This document shows, one piece after another, positions 28,301 to 36,707 of a DNA stretch of 64,000 nucleotides (position 1 is the first letter of the stretch; the number at the start of each line of letters is the position of its first letter). The position numbers and the translations under genes were made by a program. Source of the stretch: Azospirillum sp. SYSU D00513. Lineage in GTDB: Bacteria; Pseudomonadota; Alphaproteobacteria; Azospirillales; Azospirillaceae. The stretch spans positions 43,742 to 107,741 of the forward strand of contig NZ_JAFIQV010000027.1 of NCBI RefSeq assembly GCF_017356015.1, written 5' to 3'. Below the pieces are notes generated by a model. The model saw nothing but the letters and a program-made list of their open reading frames with translations. It was not told the DNA's origin and ran no database searches.

Positions 28301-28702
28301 GACTTCGAGGGCGAGCCGTCCAAGAGCCTGGAGGAACGCCGCGCCAAGCAGAGTCCTCTGCGCGACGTGGCGGGGATGCTGCGCTCCTTCAACTACGCGG
28401 CCTGGGCGGCCGTCTTCCATCTGGACGAGCGCGGCGGCGAGGTCGGCAACGGCGGCCGCGTGCTGGACGCCGCGCGCGACTGGGAGAAGCGCAGCCTCAC
28501 GGCCTTCTTCGACGCCTACCGGGCGGGCATTGGCGCCTGCGCGAGCTGGCCGCGTGACGAGGCGGCGGCCCAGCGGTTGCTGTCCTTGTTCCTGATGGAG
28601 AAGGCGCTCTACGAGATCGGCTACGAGGCCGCCAACCGTCCGGGCTGGCTCGGCATCCCCGTCAAGGGCGTGCTCGGCCTGCTGGACGAGAGCAAGTCCT
28701 GA
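25379..28702 (+). CDS. treS: Trehalose synthase - maltokinase fusion
   Basis: An 1107-residue bifunctional enzyme. Residues 1-560 are TreS, which interconverts trehalose and maltose, with GH13 motifs GLRLDAVPYL (Asp205), LLAEANQWP (Glu247) and LRNHDEL (Asp317). Residues about 590-1100 are maltokinase (Mak/Pep2), which makes maltose 1-phosphate, with HGDYHLGQVL and the metal-binding DFEGEPSKSLEERR near 970-990. This delivers the substrate of GlgE. ATG 25379 gives the usual family start MIDRQDPLWYKDAIIYQLHV; ATG 25316 would add 21 residues. It is followed by glgB after 125 bases. Confidence 0.93.
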   Translation: MIDRQDPLWYKDAIIYQLHVKAYNDANHDGIGDFAGLTQRLDYIQELGVNTVWLLPFYPSPLRDDGYDIAEYTAVNPSYGNLDDFKRFLEECHSRGLRVITELVINHTSDQHPWFQRARRAPPGSPERDFYVWSDTDQKYQGTRIIFCDTEKSNWTWDPEAGAYFWHRFYSHQPDLNFDNPKVLEEVLNVMRFWLDMGVDGLRLDAVPYLKEREGTNNENLPETHDVLKAIRAEIDRSYGDRMLLAEANQWPEDVLPYFGDPEKGGDQCHMAFHFPLMPRIYMAVAMEDRHPIADIMRQTPEIPSLCQWAIFLRNHDELTLEMVTDKERDYLWDFYAADRRMRINQGIRRRLAALLDNDRRKIELLNSLLMSMPGTPVVYYGDEIGMGDNIYLGDRDGVRTPMQWSPDRNGGFSRADPARLYLPAIQDPIYGFQALNVEAQARSPSSLLNWMRRLIAVRQQRKEVFGRGSFRLLYPGNRKVLAYLRCLDTGDGADMVLCVANLSRSAQAVELDLKQFRGRVPVEMMGRTVFPPVGDLPYLLTIPAYGFYWFALAAEAELPSWHETAPEPMPDLLTLVVREGWHAFASGKALQELARDVLSAFLPHQRWFGAKDRTITDITVPVTAQLPGPGDGYMLTRLDVGLTGGAGGAETQSYFMPLAMSWEENAGGAGWPLLPYTLAKVRRGPRPGALYDAAQDDAFILTLLSGMQAGRELPAGDGAIRSTPTARGKELVLPDAPEVRRMGVEQSNTSVLVGDLAVVKVLRRLTQGIHPELEVGRFLTEVAGFANTPPLLGAVEHVGADGGATVLAVAHGFVRNQGDGWSTTVEELERTLDEIRLGVDLPQEEGEMIDRFAIHMQMVATLGQRTAELHCALATKSGDPAFEPETATADDLRAWGERARKQAEAAFAVLPGALDRVPAALRPDVEELIARREEVMERLAGFESLSVPVVKTRIHGDYHLGQVLRAQNDWYIIDFEGEPSKSLEERRAKQSPLRDVAGMLRSFNYAAWAAVFHLDERGGEVGNGGRVLDAARDWEKRSLTAFFDAYRAGIGACASWPRDEAAAQRLLSLFLMEKALYEIGYEAANRPGWLGIPVKGVLGLLDESKS

Positions 28703-28827
28703 GCCGTCGGGGTTCGGTGTACTTCAAGGCGCGGGGCGTGGGCGGCCGTGGCGTGAGCCATGGCCTCCACCTCCGCGCCGTCGTATGGTCCCAACAAACG
28801 TAAGCTTGGCAGCGAGAGGTCAGGGGA

Positions 28828-31089
28828 ATGCAGGTGACGCCCACGAACGATACCCGCGAGGCACCGGCCGCCGACGAAGCGAGGGCCGCGGCGCTCAGGG
28901 CCGGGATCGAGGCGATCGTGCGCGCCGACCACGGTGATCCCTTCGGCATCCTGGGCATGCACCAGGAAGGCGAAGGCCGGCCGGTCGAGGTGCGCTGCTT
29001 CATGCCCGGCGCGGTCCGCCTCTGGATCGTCGACCGCGCCAGCGGCGACGTGGCCGGCGAGGCGGAGAAGGTCCATGACGAGGGCTTCTTCCTCGCCCGG
29101 CTGGACCGGACCCAGCGCTTCGCCTACCGGCTGCGCGTGGAGTTTCCGCTGGCGACGATGGAATTCGAGGACGCCTACCGCTTCGGCACGGTGCTGGGCG
29201 AACTGGACATCCATCTGCTGGGCGAGGGCACGCACCTGCGCGCCTACGAGCGGCTGGGCGCCCACCCGCGCGAGATGGACGGGGTGCAGGGCGTCGCCTT
29301 CGCCGTCTGGGCGCCGAACGCCCGGCGCGTCGCCGTGGTCGGCGACTTCTGCGAATGGGACGGCCGCCGCCTGCCGATGCGCAAGCGCGTCGAGGCCGGC
29401 GTGTGGGAGATCTTCGTGCCGGGCGCCCAGGTCGGGCAGCGCTACAAGTACGAGATCAAGGGGCCGCACGGCGAGATGCTGCCGCTGAAGTCCGACCCCG
29501 TCGCCTTCCAGGCGGAGATGCGCCCGGCCACGGCGTCGGTCGTGCATGGCCTTGCCAAGTTCGACTGGCAGGACCAGGAGTGGATGCGCCGCCGCGCCGA
29601 GACCTCCTCGCGCGAGGCGCCGATCTCCATCTACGAGGTGCATCTGGGAAGCTGGGCGCGCGTCCCCGAAGAGGACAACCGCTATCTCACCTATGACGAG
29701 CTGGCCGCGCGGCTGGTGCCCTACGTCAAGGAGATGGGCTTCACCCACATCGAGATGCTCCCCATCACGGAGCATCCCTTCGACGGCTCCTGGGGCTACC
29801 AGCCGATCGGCCTCTACGCGCCGACCAGCCGCCATGGCTCGCCGGAGGATTTCAAGCGCTTCGTGGACACCTGCCACCGCGAGGGCATCGGCGTGCTGCT
29901 GGACTGGGTTCCGGCGCACTTCCCGACCGACCCGCACGGGCTGGGCTGGTTCGACGGCACGCATCTGTACGAGCATGCCGACCCGCGCCAGGGCTATCAC
30001 CAGGACTGGAACACGCTGATCTACAACCTGGGCCGGCGCGAGGTATCGAACTTCCTGCTGGGCAACGCGCTGTTCTGGCTGGACCAGTACCGGCTGGACG
30101 GGCTGCGCGTGGACGCCGTGGCCTCGATGCTCTACCTCGACTATTCCCGCAAGGAAGGGGAGTGGATCCCGAACCAGTTCGGCGGGCGCGAGAACCTGGA
30201 ATCCATCGCCTTCCTCAAGCGCATGAACGAACTGACCTACGGCAGCCACCAGGGCGCGATGACGGTGGCCGAGGAATCCACCGCCTGGCCAGCCGTGTCC
30301 AAGCCGACCTACCTCGGCGGCCTTGGCTTCGGCTACAAGTGGAACATGGGGTGGATGCACGACACGCTGAACTTCATGTCGAAGGACCCGGTTCACCGGC
30401 GCTACCACCACCACGACATGACCTTCGGCCTGATCTACCAGTTCACCGAGAACTTCGTGCTGCCGCTGAGCCATGACGAGGTGGTGCACGGCAAGGGCTC
30501 GCTCATCAACAAGATGCCGGGCGACGACTGGCAGAAGTTCGCCAACCTGCGCGCCTATTACGGCTTCATGTTCGGCCATCCCGGCAAGAAGCTGCTGTTC
30601 ATGGGCTGCGAGTTCGCCCAGTGGCGCGAGTGGAACCACAACCAGAGCCTCGACTGGCACCTGCTGGACGATCCGATGAACCGGGGCGTGCGCGACCTGA
30701 TGCGCCGCTTGAACCACGCCTACCGCGAGCTGAAGCCGCTCCACGAGTTCGACTGCGACCCGGCGGGCTTCGAGTGGATCGAGGGCAACGACAGCCAGAA
30801 CAGCGTCTACGCCTTCCTGCGCAAGGGCCGCGATCCCGAGCATGCCGTCGTCGTGGTCAGCAGCTTCACCCCCATGCCGCGCGAAGGCTACCGGATCGGC
30901 GTGCCGCTGCCCGGCACCTACCGTGTGGTGGTCAACACCGACGCCGCCGAGTTCGGCGGCAGCGGCACTCCGCTCGGCGGCGAGGGCGACACCGTGACGG
31001 CGGAAGAGGTCACCTGGCACGGCCGCCCCTACTCCCTGAACCTGACCCTGCCGCCGCTGGGGACGGTGTTCCTGGAGCGGGTGGGGTAA
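28828..31089 (+). CDS. glgB: 1,4-alpha-glucan branching enzyme
   Basis: A 753-residue branching enzyme, which cuts alpha-1,4 chains and rejoins them as alpha-1,6 branches. An N-terminal CBM48-type beta region (about 35-230, with GVAFAVWAPNARRVAVVGDF) precedes the GH13 barrel. Catalytic residues are in GLRVDAVASMLYLDYSR (Asp429), VAEESTAWP (Glu482) and SHDEVVHGK (Asp550). ATG 28828 follows GAGAGGTCAGGGGA. With the upstream TreS-maltokinase and the GlgE at 13.8 kb it completes the maltose 1-phosphate route to branched alpha-glucan. Confidence 0.96.
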   Translation: MQVTPTNDTREAPAADEARAAALRAGIEAIVRADHGDPFGILGMHQEGEGRPVEVRCFMPGAVRLWIVDRASGDVAGEAEKVHDEGFFLARLDRTQRFAYRLRVEFPLATMEFEDAYRFGTVLGELDIHLLGEGTHLRAYERLGAHPREMDGVQGVAFAVWAPNARRVAVVGDFCEWDGRRLPMRKRVEAGVWEIFVPGAQVGQRYKYEIKGPHGEMLPLKSDPVAFQAEMRPATASVVHGLAKFDWQDQEWMRRRAETSSREAPISIYEVHLGSWARVPEEDNRYLTYDELAARLVPYVKEMGFTHIEMLPITEHPFDGSWGYQPIGLYAPTSRHGSPEDFKRFVDTCHREGIGVLLDWVPAHFPTDPHGLGWFDGTHLYEHADPRQGYHQDWNTLIYNLGRREVSNFLLGNALFWLDQYRLDGLRVDAVASMLYLDYSRKEGEWIPNQFGGRENLESIAFLKRMNELTYGSHQGAMTVAEESTAWPAVSKPTYLGGLGFGYKWNMGWMHDTLNFMSKDPVHRRYHHHDMTFGLIYQFTENFVLPLSHDEVVHGKGSLINKMPGDDWQKFANLRAYYGFMFGHPGKKLLFMGCEFAQWREWNHNQSLDWHLLDDPMNRGVRDLMRRLNHAYRELKPLHEFDCDPAGFEWIEGNDSQNSVYAFLRKGRDPEHAVVVVSSFTPMPREGYRIGVPLPGTYRVVVNTDAAEFGGSGTPLGGEGDTVTAEEVTWHGRPYSLNLTLPPLGTVFLERVG

Positions 31090-31131
31090 GAGCAAGCGTC
31101 TGAGGGGCCTTAACGAAAACAGGCACTTATC

Positions 31132-31480
31132 CGTCACCCCCGCGAAATGCTCTCGGCGAATGCCTTGGCATTCGCCTGCCGCTCCCGCGCAAACAACGTT
31201 TGCGCGGGAGCGGGGGTCCAGACTCTCCCACGGCGTTCGCCCTGCGGACTTCTGGATCCCCGCCTTAGCGAAGGCGCTAACTTTGAGGGTTGATCGACCG
31301 AAGCAAGGTTCCGATCACCTTCCAGCGTCATCCCCGCGGACGCGGGGATCCAGAGTTTCCAAAGGGTTCGCTACGGGAAGGACTGGATTCCCGCTTTCGC
31401 GGGAATGACGAAGAGGGAGGTTGCAGGCTTCGGCAACACAGGCCGATGTGCAAAATTCAGCGCCTTTGCGGGGATGACGG
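31132..31480. repeat. Cluster of GC-rich palindromic intergenic repeats
   Basis: At least four palindromes in 350 bases. GCGAATGCC/GGCATTCGC is at 31156-31175. GCTCCCGCGCAAAC with a 14-bp complement is at 31181-31211. ATCCCCGC/GCGGGGAT at 31330-31349 and ATTCCCGC/GCGGGAAT at 31387-31406 are head-to-head units of the widespread GTCATCCCCGCG...GCGGGGATCCAG type, and a last half-unit lies at 31468-31480. No gene is supported between 31090 and 31672. Confidence 0.8.
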
Positions 31481-31672
31481 GTAGGTGGGTTTTTTTTCCG
31501 CTAAAATCGTGGCCTAACAACGTGCGTCGATATTGCGACCCTATGCAGGGGCGTTTTCTCTCGCCGCGGTTTGGCGGGATTTCGATGCAGGCTGTCCGTC
31601 CGGCCACTCACGCGTCCATGCGCCGTTGCGCCATCCTTGCCGTGCATCACGCAAGGCAGGAGGGAGACGGCC

Positions 31673-32098
31673 ATGGCAAGCAATGTGACGGAGATCCCGG
31701 CGGCGGCGCCGGAACGGGCGGTGGCGCATTTCGGACGGAAGTTCGAGTTCGAGACGGACTGCTGGGACGTGCATGAATCGATGCGCACGGGCCGGATGGA
31801 TTTCGTCCTGCTCGACGTGCGGGGGCCGCGCCTCTACGAGGAGGCCCATGTGCCGGGCGCTCTAAACCTGCCGCACGGCAAGATCACCGCCTCGCGCATG
31901 GCCGAATGGCCGCCGGAAACACTCTTCGTGGTCTATTGCGCCGGCCCGCACTGCAACGGGGCGGACCGAGGCGCCCTGCGGCTGGCGAGGCTCGGGCGGC
32001 CGGTCAAGCTGATGATCGGCGGGATGACCGGCTGGGCGGACGAGGGCTTCGCCTTCGCCCATGGTGCCGAGCCGGGTTCGCTCGCGACACCGGGTTAG
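31673..32098 (+). CDS. Rhodanese-like sulfurtransferase
   Basis: A 141-residue single-domain rhodanese. LLDVRGPRLYEEAHVPGALNLPH (shown in part here: LLDVR, HVPGALNLPH) is the conserved substrate-side segment, and the active loop is VVYCAGPHCNGAD, with Cys89 the likely persulfide carrier and Cys94 beside it. ATG 31673 is preceded by AGGAGGGAG. The stop overlaps by four bases the stop of the convergent FtrA-like regulator, an arrangement found for rhodanese genes next to ftrA in other proteobacteria. It probably handles sulfane sulfur in the cytoplasm. Confidence 0.88.
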   Translation: MASNVTEIPAAAPERAVAHFGRKFEFETDCWDVHESMRTGRMDFVLLDVRGPRLYEEAHVPGALNLPHGKITASRMAEWPPETLFVVYCAGPHCNGADRGALRLARLGRPVKLMIGGMTGWADEGFAFAHGAEPGSLATPG

Positions 32099-33201
32099 GA
32101 GGCTTCGCCGAGGAAGGCTGCCCGGTAGCGCGCGGGGGTGACGCCGAGCTTCCGGTGGAAATGGTGGCGCATCGCGGCGGCGTTCGCGAAGCCGGCGGAG
32201 GCCGCGATCTCCTCCATCGGCAGGCTCGTTCCCTCCAGCAGCTCGCGGGCGCGGCCGACGCGCTCCCCCGTCAGCCAGTCGGCGGGGGAGGCGCCGGTCG
32301 CCTCCTTGAAGCGGCGCAGGAAGGTCCGCTCGCTCATGGCGGCGCGGCGCGCCATCTCCGCGACCGTGTGCTCCGCCGACAGGTCCGCGCGCAGTTCCGC
32401 GATGAGCCGGCCGAAATGGCTGCCCTCCCGGTCGGGCAGGGGGCGTTCGATGAACTGGCTCTGCCCGCCGTCGCGGTGCGGCGGGATGACCAGCCGCTTG
32501 GCGACCTGGTTGGCGATCCGGGGGCCGTAGTCCCGCCGGACCAGATGCAGGGCGAGGTCGAGCCCGGCGGCGCTGCCCGCCGAGGTCAGGATCGTGCCGT
32601 TGTCGATGTAGAGCACGCCCGGTTCGACCCGGATGTCGGGATGGCGCGCCTGGAGCCGGTCCGTGTAGCGCCAGTGCGTCGTCGCCCGCAGCCCCGACAG
32701 CAGCCCGGCGGCGGCCAGCACGAAGACGCCAGAGCAGATGGACAGGATGCGCGCACCCCGGCCGTGCGCGCGCCGCAGGGCGTCCAGCAGCTCGGCCGGC
32801 GGCGGCTCGTCTGGATGGCGCCAGCCGGGAATGACGATGGTCCCGGCACCCTCCAGCGCCTCCAGCCCGGCGTCGGCGGCCACCGTGATTCCGCCGGTCG
32901 CCCGGTACGGCCCGGCGCCGACGCCGCAGACCAGGAACTCGTACCAGCGCTCGCCGAACTCCGGCCGGGGCAGCCCGAACACCTCCACGGCGATGCCGAA
33001 CTCGAAGGTGCACAGCCCGTCATAGGCCAGAACCGCGATGCGCCGGTTGGGCGGCCCGATTGTGCTTTCAGAGGCCGTGCTTTCGGAGGCCGTGGCTTCG
33101 GGGAGCCCGGCGGGGGTTGGGGGCTGGTGGTTCACCTTGGCCTGCGGGGGTCCGGGAATGCGCTCGGCGGAATGATAGGGCAGGGACCCGCCGCCCGCCA
33201 C
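32095..33201 (-). CDS. ftrA: GlxA/FtrA-type AraC family regulator
   Basis: A 368-residue regulator. Residues 50-220 are a DJ-1/PfpI-like domain (IAVLAYDGLCTFEFGIAVEV; SICSGVFVLAAAGLLSG), and residues 265-368 are an AraC DNA-binding domain with two helix-turn-helix units (TVAEMARRAAMSERTFLRRF and EEIAASAGFANAAAMRHHF). The first 48 residues are Pro/Ser/Glu-rich and may not be translated: GTG 33201 and GTG 33135 are both candidates and neither has a good ribosome site. It likely regulates the adjacent rhodanese gene; that is inference from context. Confidence 0.85.
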   Translation of the reverse strand: MAGGGSLPYHSAERIPGPPQAKVNHQPPTPAGLPEATASESTASESTIGPPNRRIAVLAYDGLCTFEFGIAVEVFGLPRPEFGERWYEFLVCGVGAGPYRATGGITVAADAGLEALEGAGTIVIPGWRHPDEPPPAELLDALRRAHGRGARILSICSGVFVLAAAGLLSGLRATTHWRYTDRLQARHPDIRVEPGVLYIDNGTILTSAGSAAGLDLALHLVRRDYGPRIANQVAKRLVIPPHRDGGQSQFIERPLPDREGSHFGRLIAELRADLSAEHTVAEMARRAAMSERTFLRRFKEATGASPADWLTGERVGRARELLEGTSLPMEEIAASAGFANAAAMRHHFHRKLGVTPARYRAAFLGEAS

Positions 33202-33318
33202 CTCCGAGCCGGTTCATAGGTCAGGGCTGTCCGACGGGCGTCTGTAGACGAGGCGCAACCCTTGCGGCGCGCGAAAATGTCGGGGCGCTTCGCCGGCAGG
33301 AGATCGATGGCGATATCC

Positions 33319-36288
33319 TCATGCGCTTGGACTTGGCTGAGCCACCGGGGTGCCGTCCCTCGCGACCGCGCGAAGGGCCGCCATCAGCTCCGCTCGCGAG
33401 AAGGGTTTGTGAAGGCGCGGCACGCCGGCCCAGGCCGGCGCGGAAATGTCCTCATAGCCGGAGCAGAACAGCACCGGGACCCCGCGCCAGCGCAGGCTCT
33501 CGGCCAGCGCCAGGGAGGACTGGCCGTTCAGGTCGAGGTCCAGCACGGCCGCTTCCAGCTCCGGGTCGTCCGCGAGGTGGCGGGCATCCTCCAGCGACAG
33601 GGCAGGGCCGACCACCTGGCAGCCGAAATCCAGAAGGGCCTGCTGGAGTTCCATGGCGATCAGCGCGCTGTCCTCCACCACGAGAACCCGCCGCGGAACG
33701 GCCCCGAGCCTCATCTCGGGCTCGAGGACGTCCCGGACCGACGCCATGTGCGGAGTCCAGTGCTTGTCCGGGATCCGCATCTCCAGCGCCAGGCCTTCGG
33801 CGCGCCAGTCCAGCACAAGACGCCCGCCCAATTGATCCTCGATGCTGGCGCGCACGAGGGTTGATCCGAAACCGCGTCGCATCGGCGCCGCGACGGACGG
33901 TCCTCCCGTTTCCCGCCACGACAGGACAAGATCGCCGGTTTCCGCCGCGACGCGCCATTCCACCGTCAGGAGACCGGCCTTCGCCGAAAGCGAACCGTAC
34001 TTGGCGGCGTTGGTGGCGAGTTCATGCAGGGCGAGGCCGACCGGAAGGACCGCGTCGGCCGCGAAGGTGGCCGGCGGGCCGGACAGCTGGACCTGGTCCC
34101 GGGCGAAGGCGTCGAGTTCCTGTTCGATGAGGGCGGCCAGATCGCTGCCCGCCCACTTGTCGCGGGCCAGCAGGGAATGGGCGCGCGCCATGGCGGTGAC
34201 CCGCCCCTCGATGGCGGCGACGAACTCCTCCTTCGTGTCCGCCCGGGTGAGACGCACCAGGGACTGCACCACGGCCATCGCGTTCTTGGCGCGATGATCG
34301 ACCTCGCGCATGAGCAGCCGCTCGCGCTCCTCGGCGGCCCTGCGCGCCGTCACGTCCATGTCCGCGCCGCGGACGACGGTCGTACGGCCATTCCGTTTCT
34401 CCTCCGGGCGGCAGCGGGACAGGACCCAGCGCACGCTTCCGTCCGGCCGCACCACCCGGAACTCCAGATCGAGCGGACGGGGATGGTCGAGCAAGCCGAG
34501 GATCTGGTCGGTGGTTCCCGCTCTGTCGTCGGGGTGCAGAAGCAGCAGGACGCCCTGGAAGCTGGGCGTCCAGGACTCCGGATCGCAGCCGTAGAGGGCG
34601 TAGGTGGCCGGCGACCAATGGACGGTATCGGCCTCGACGTCCCATTCCCAGCTTCCGACCCCGGCGGCCTCCTGGGCGAGCCGCAGCCGTTCCTTGGTCT
34701 CCGCGAGCATCGCCGCCGTGCGCTTCTGCTCCTCGACGTCCGTGCAGGTGCCATACCAGCGGATGATCCGGCCATCCTCGCCGCGCATCGGAAGCGCCCG
34801 GCCGATGAACCAGCGGTAGCCGCCGTCGCCGGAGCGCAGGCGGTACTCGATTTCGTAGGGCTCGCCCGTCCTCAGTGAATGGCGCCAGACCGTCCAGGTC
34901 CTTTCCAGATCGTCGGGGTGCAGGATCTTGCTCCACCCCTCGCCCTTGGTGTCCCCGGAACGGGTGCCGGTGTAGTCGTACCAGCGCGCGTTGTAATATT
35001 CATGATAGCCGTCCGGGCGCGTCGTCCAGACCAGCTGCGGCATGGCTTCCGCCAGGGCGCGGAAATGCGCCTCGCTGTCCCGAAGGGCCGCTTCCGACCG
35101 CAGCCGCTCGTCCACGTCGAGGAAGGCGCAGACCACGGCGTCCGGCGGTTCGCCGGGAGCGCCCACCGGGGCGGCGCTGACCGACAGGTGCGTGATGCGC
35201 CCGTCGCCACGGCGATAGACCTGATCCTCCTGTTCAACCCGCTGGCCGGTCAGCAGCGCCCGCGCGACGGGATAGTCCCCGGGCTGATAGGGACGGCCAT
35301 CGGCATGGAGCCCGCCATAGGTCGCGTATCCGGAGATCCGGTCGGCCGGCAGAAGCGGATGGCCGAGGATTTCCTCCGCCTGGCGGTTGTAGGACAGGAT
35401 CTTCCCCGACGGTGCCTGGGCCACGATCAGGCCGACCGGCAGATGTTCGAGAACCTGCTCTAGCCGGGCGCGCTCGATGCGAAGCTCGGCCAGGAGGCGT
35501 TCGCGTTCCGTCTCCGCGTTCTTGCGCTCGGTGATGTCCTGGACGGAGAGCACCACCTGCTCGGGCCGGCCGGGCATGGAGGCCGCGTGCAGCCGGACCC
35601 ACACGCGCGAACCATCGCTCCGGTCATAGGGTTTCTCGAAGGGGTCGGGCTGTTCGCCCCGGCGCAGGCACTGGACCGTCGCCTCGTCGAGATGGACGTA
35701 CTCGGCCGGCGTGACGGCGCGCCAGTCGGCCTTGCCCCGCTCGAAATCCGCGCGCGTGTAGCCCATCAGCGCCAGCAGGCAGTCGTTCATCGCCAGGGTG
35801 GTTCCGCTGTCGATGTCGTAGACGCTCAGGCCGATGGCCTTGGAGTCGAACACGCCGCGAAAGCGCGCTTCCGCCGACTGGATGGCCTTCTCGGCGGCCC
35901 TGTGCCGAATCTTGCGCTGCACCTCTTCCAGGGCACGGGACACGGCCGACGGCAGGCGCTGGAGGCGCTGCTTGACGACATAGTCCGTGGCGCCGCGATG
36001 CAGCGCATCCACGGCCAGCTCTTCGCCCAGGACGCCCGAGACGAAGATGAAGGGCAGGTCCGGAGCCTGCTCCCTGGCGATCGCCAGGGCGGCGAGGCCA
36101 TCGAAATCCGGCAACTCGTAATCGGCGAGGATCAGGTCGTGCGCGCGTTCCGCCAATGCCTCGACATAATCGCTCTGTCCAACAACCCTGCGTATCGTGA
36201 GTGACGGGCCGAAATCACTCAGGTATTGCGCGACAAGATCCGCATCGATCGAGCTGTCCTCAAGGTGCAGGATGCGGGTGCTTGCCAT
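33319..36288 (-). CDS. REC-PAS-HWE/HisKA_2 hybrid sensor kinase
   Basis: A 989-residue cytoplasmic protein. Domains in order: a receiver (about 1-120, ILHLEDSSIDADL, acceptor in LILADYELPDFDG), then at least four PAS/PAC units (about 145-640), a kinase core of the HWE/HisKA_2 class with REVDHRAKNAMAVVQSLVRL near 680, an ATPase lobe with GLALHELATNAAKYGSLS, and a C-terminal receiver (RVLVVEDSALIAMEL, VLDLDLNGQ) lacking an output domain. ATG 36288 was chosen over 36306 because ILHLED usually lies near the N-terminus. No cognate response regulator lies nearby. Input signal unknown. Confidence 0.9.
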   Translation of the reverse strand: MASTRILHLEDSSIDADLVAQYLSDFGPSLTIRRVVGQSDYVEALAERAHDLILADYELPDFDGLAALAIAREQAPDLPFIFVSGVLGEELAVDALHRGATDYVVKQRLQRLPSAVSRALEEVQRKIRHRAAEKAIQSAEARFRGVFDSKAIGLSVYDIDSGTTLAMNDCLLALMGYTRADFERGKADWRAVTPAEYVHLDEATVQCLRRGEQPDPFEKPYDRSDGSRVWVRLHAASMPGRPEQVVLSVQDITERKNAETERERLLAELRIERARLEQVLEHLPVGLIVAQAPSGKILSYNRQAEEILGHPLLPADRISGYATYGGLHADGRPYQPGDYPVARALLTGQRVEQEDQVYRRGDGRITHLSVSAAPVGAPGEPPDAVVCAFLDVDERLRSEAALRDSEAHFRALAEAMPQLVWTTRPDGYHEYYNARWYDYTGTRSGDTKGEGWSKILHPDDLERTWTVWRHSLRTGEPYEIEYRLRSGDGGYRWFIGRALPMRGEDGRIIRWYGTCTDVEEQKRTAAMLAETKERLRLAQEAAGVGSWEWDVEADTVHWSPATYALYGCDPESWTPSFQGVLLLLHPDDRAGTTDQILGLLDHPRPLDLEFRVVRPDGSVRWVLSRCRPEEKRNGRTTVVRGADMDVTARRAAEERERLLMREVDHRAKNAMAVVQSLVRLTRADTKEEFVAAIEGRVTAMARAHSLLARDKWAGSDLAALIEQELDAFARDQVQLSGPPATFAADAVLPVGLALHELATNAAKYGSLSAKAGLLTVEWRVAAETGDLVLSWRETGGPSVAAPMRRGFGSTLVRASIEDQLGGRLVLDWRAEGLALEMRIPDKHWTPHMASVRDVLEPEMRLGAVPRRVLVVEDSALIAMELQQALLDFGCQVVGPALSLEDARHLADDPELEAAVLDLDLNGQSSLALAESLRWRGVPVLFCSGYEDISAPAWAGVPRLHKPFSRAELMAALRAVARDGTPVAQPSPSA

Positions 36289-36707
36289 TTCGGCCTCAAA
36301 CCTCAAGGAGCTACTTGATCGTGTTTACCCGTTGTATGGGATATCTGCCAGAGAATTGGTGGGCGGGGTGGTTTTGCATATAAGAGCGTGAAAATTCGGC
36401 GGAATTACTTGATACGAGAGGTCAGCCGGCTTGGATCGATAATCTTTTTTCATATGAAAAACGGGGTATGCGATCCCTTTCATGTCCAGTGATGACCATC
36501 ACGATGAAAGTGGGGCGCCGCTCGGATGACGCACGGCTCGGGGCGGCATCTCACGCTCACCTGCCGCACCCCTCCGCGCCTTGTCCGCCGGAGATGACTT
36601 GACCCCGTGGCCCGAAAGACCGTTCATGGGCCGCAATGCCCCATAGGGGTCCCTTCGAGCGGAAGATGGCGCGCGGCCCCTTGATGCCTCCGCGCAAGAA
36701 AGACGAC
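36289..36707. other. Divergent intergenic region with a 16-bp palindrome
   Basis: About 420 bases between the kinase and the RNase II gene. It is notably less GC-rich around 36300-36480 and contains the perfect palindrome TTTTTCATATGAAAAA at 36446-36461, which could be an operator. The RNase frame is open from 36636, so the last 70 bases may be coding. Confidence 0.5.

Noticed and set aside
25277..31137. Very long minus-strand open frames (about 1047 and 838 codons) opposite treS and glgB
   Set aside because: Products are His/Gln/Arg/Val-rich with no domains, and each is fully covered by an unmistakable enzyme on the plus strand.
31132..31480. CRISPR array
   Set aside because: The palindromes differ in sequence and spacing and there are no regular spacers or cas genes.
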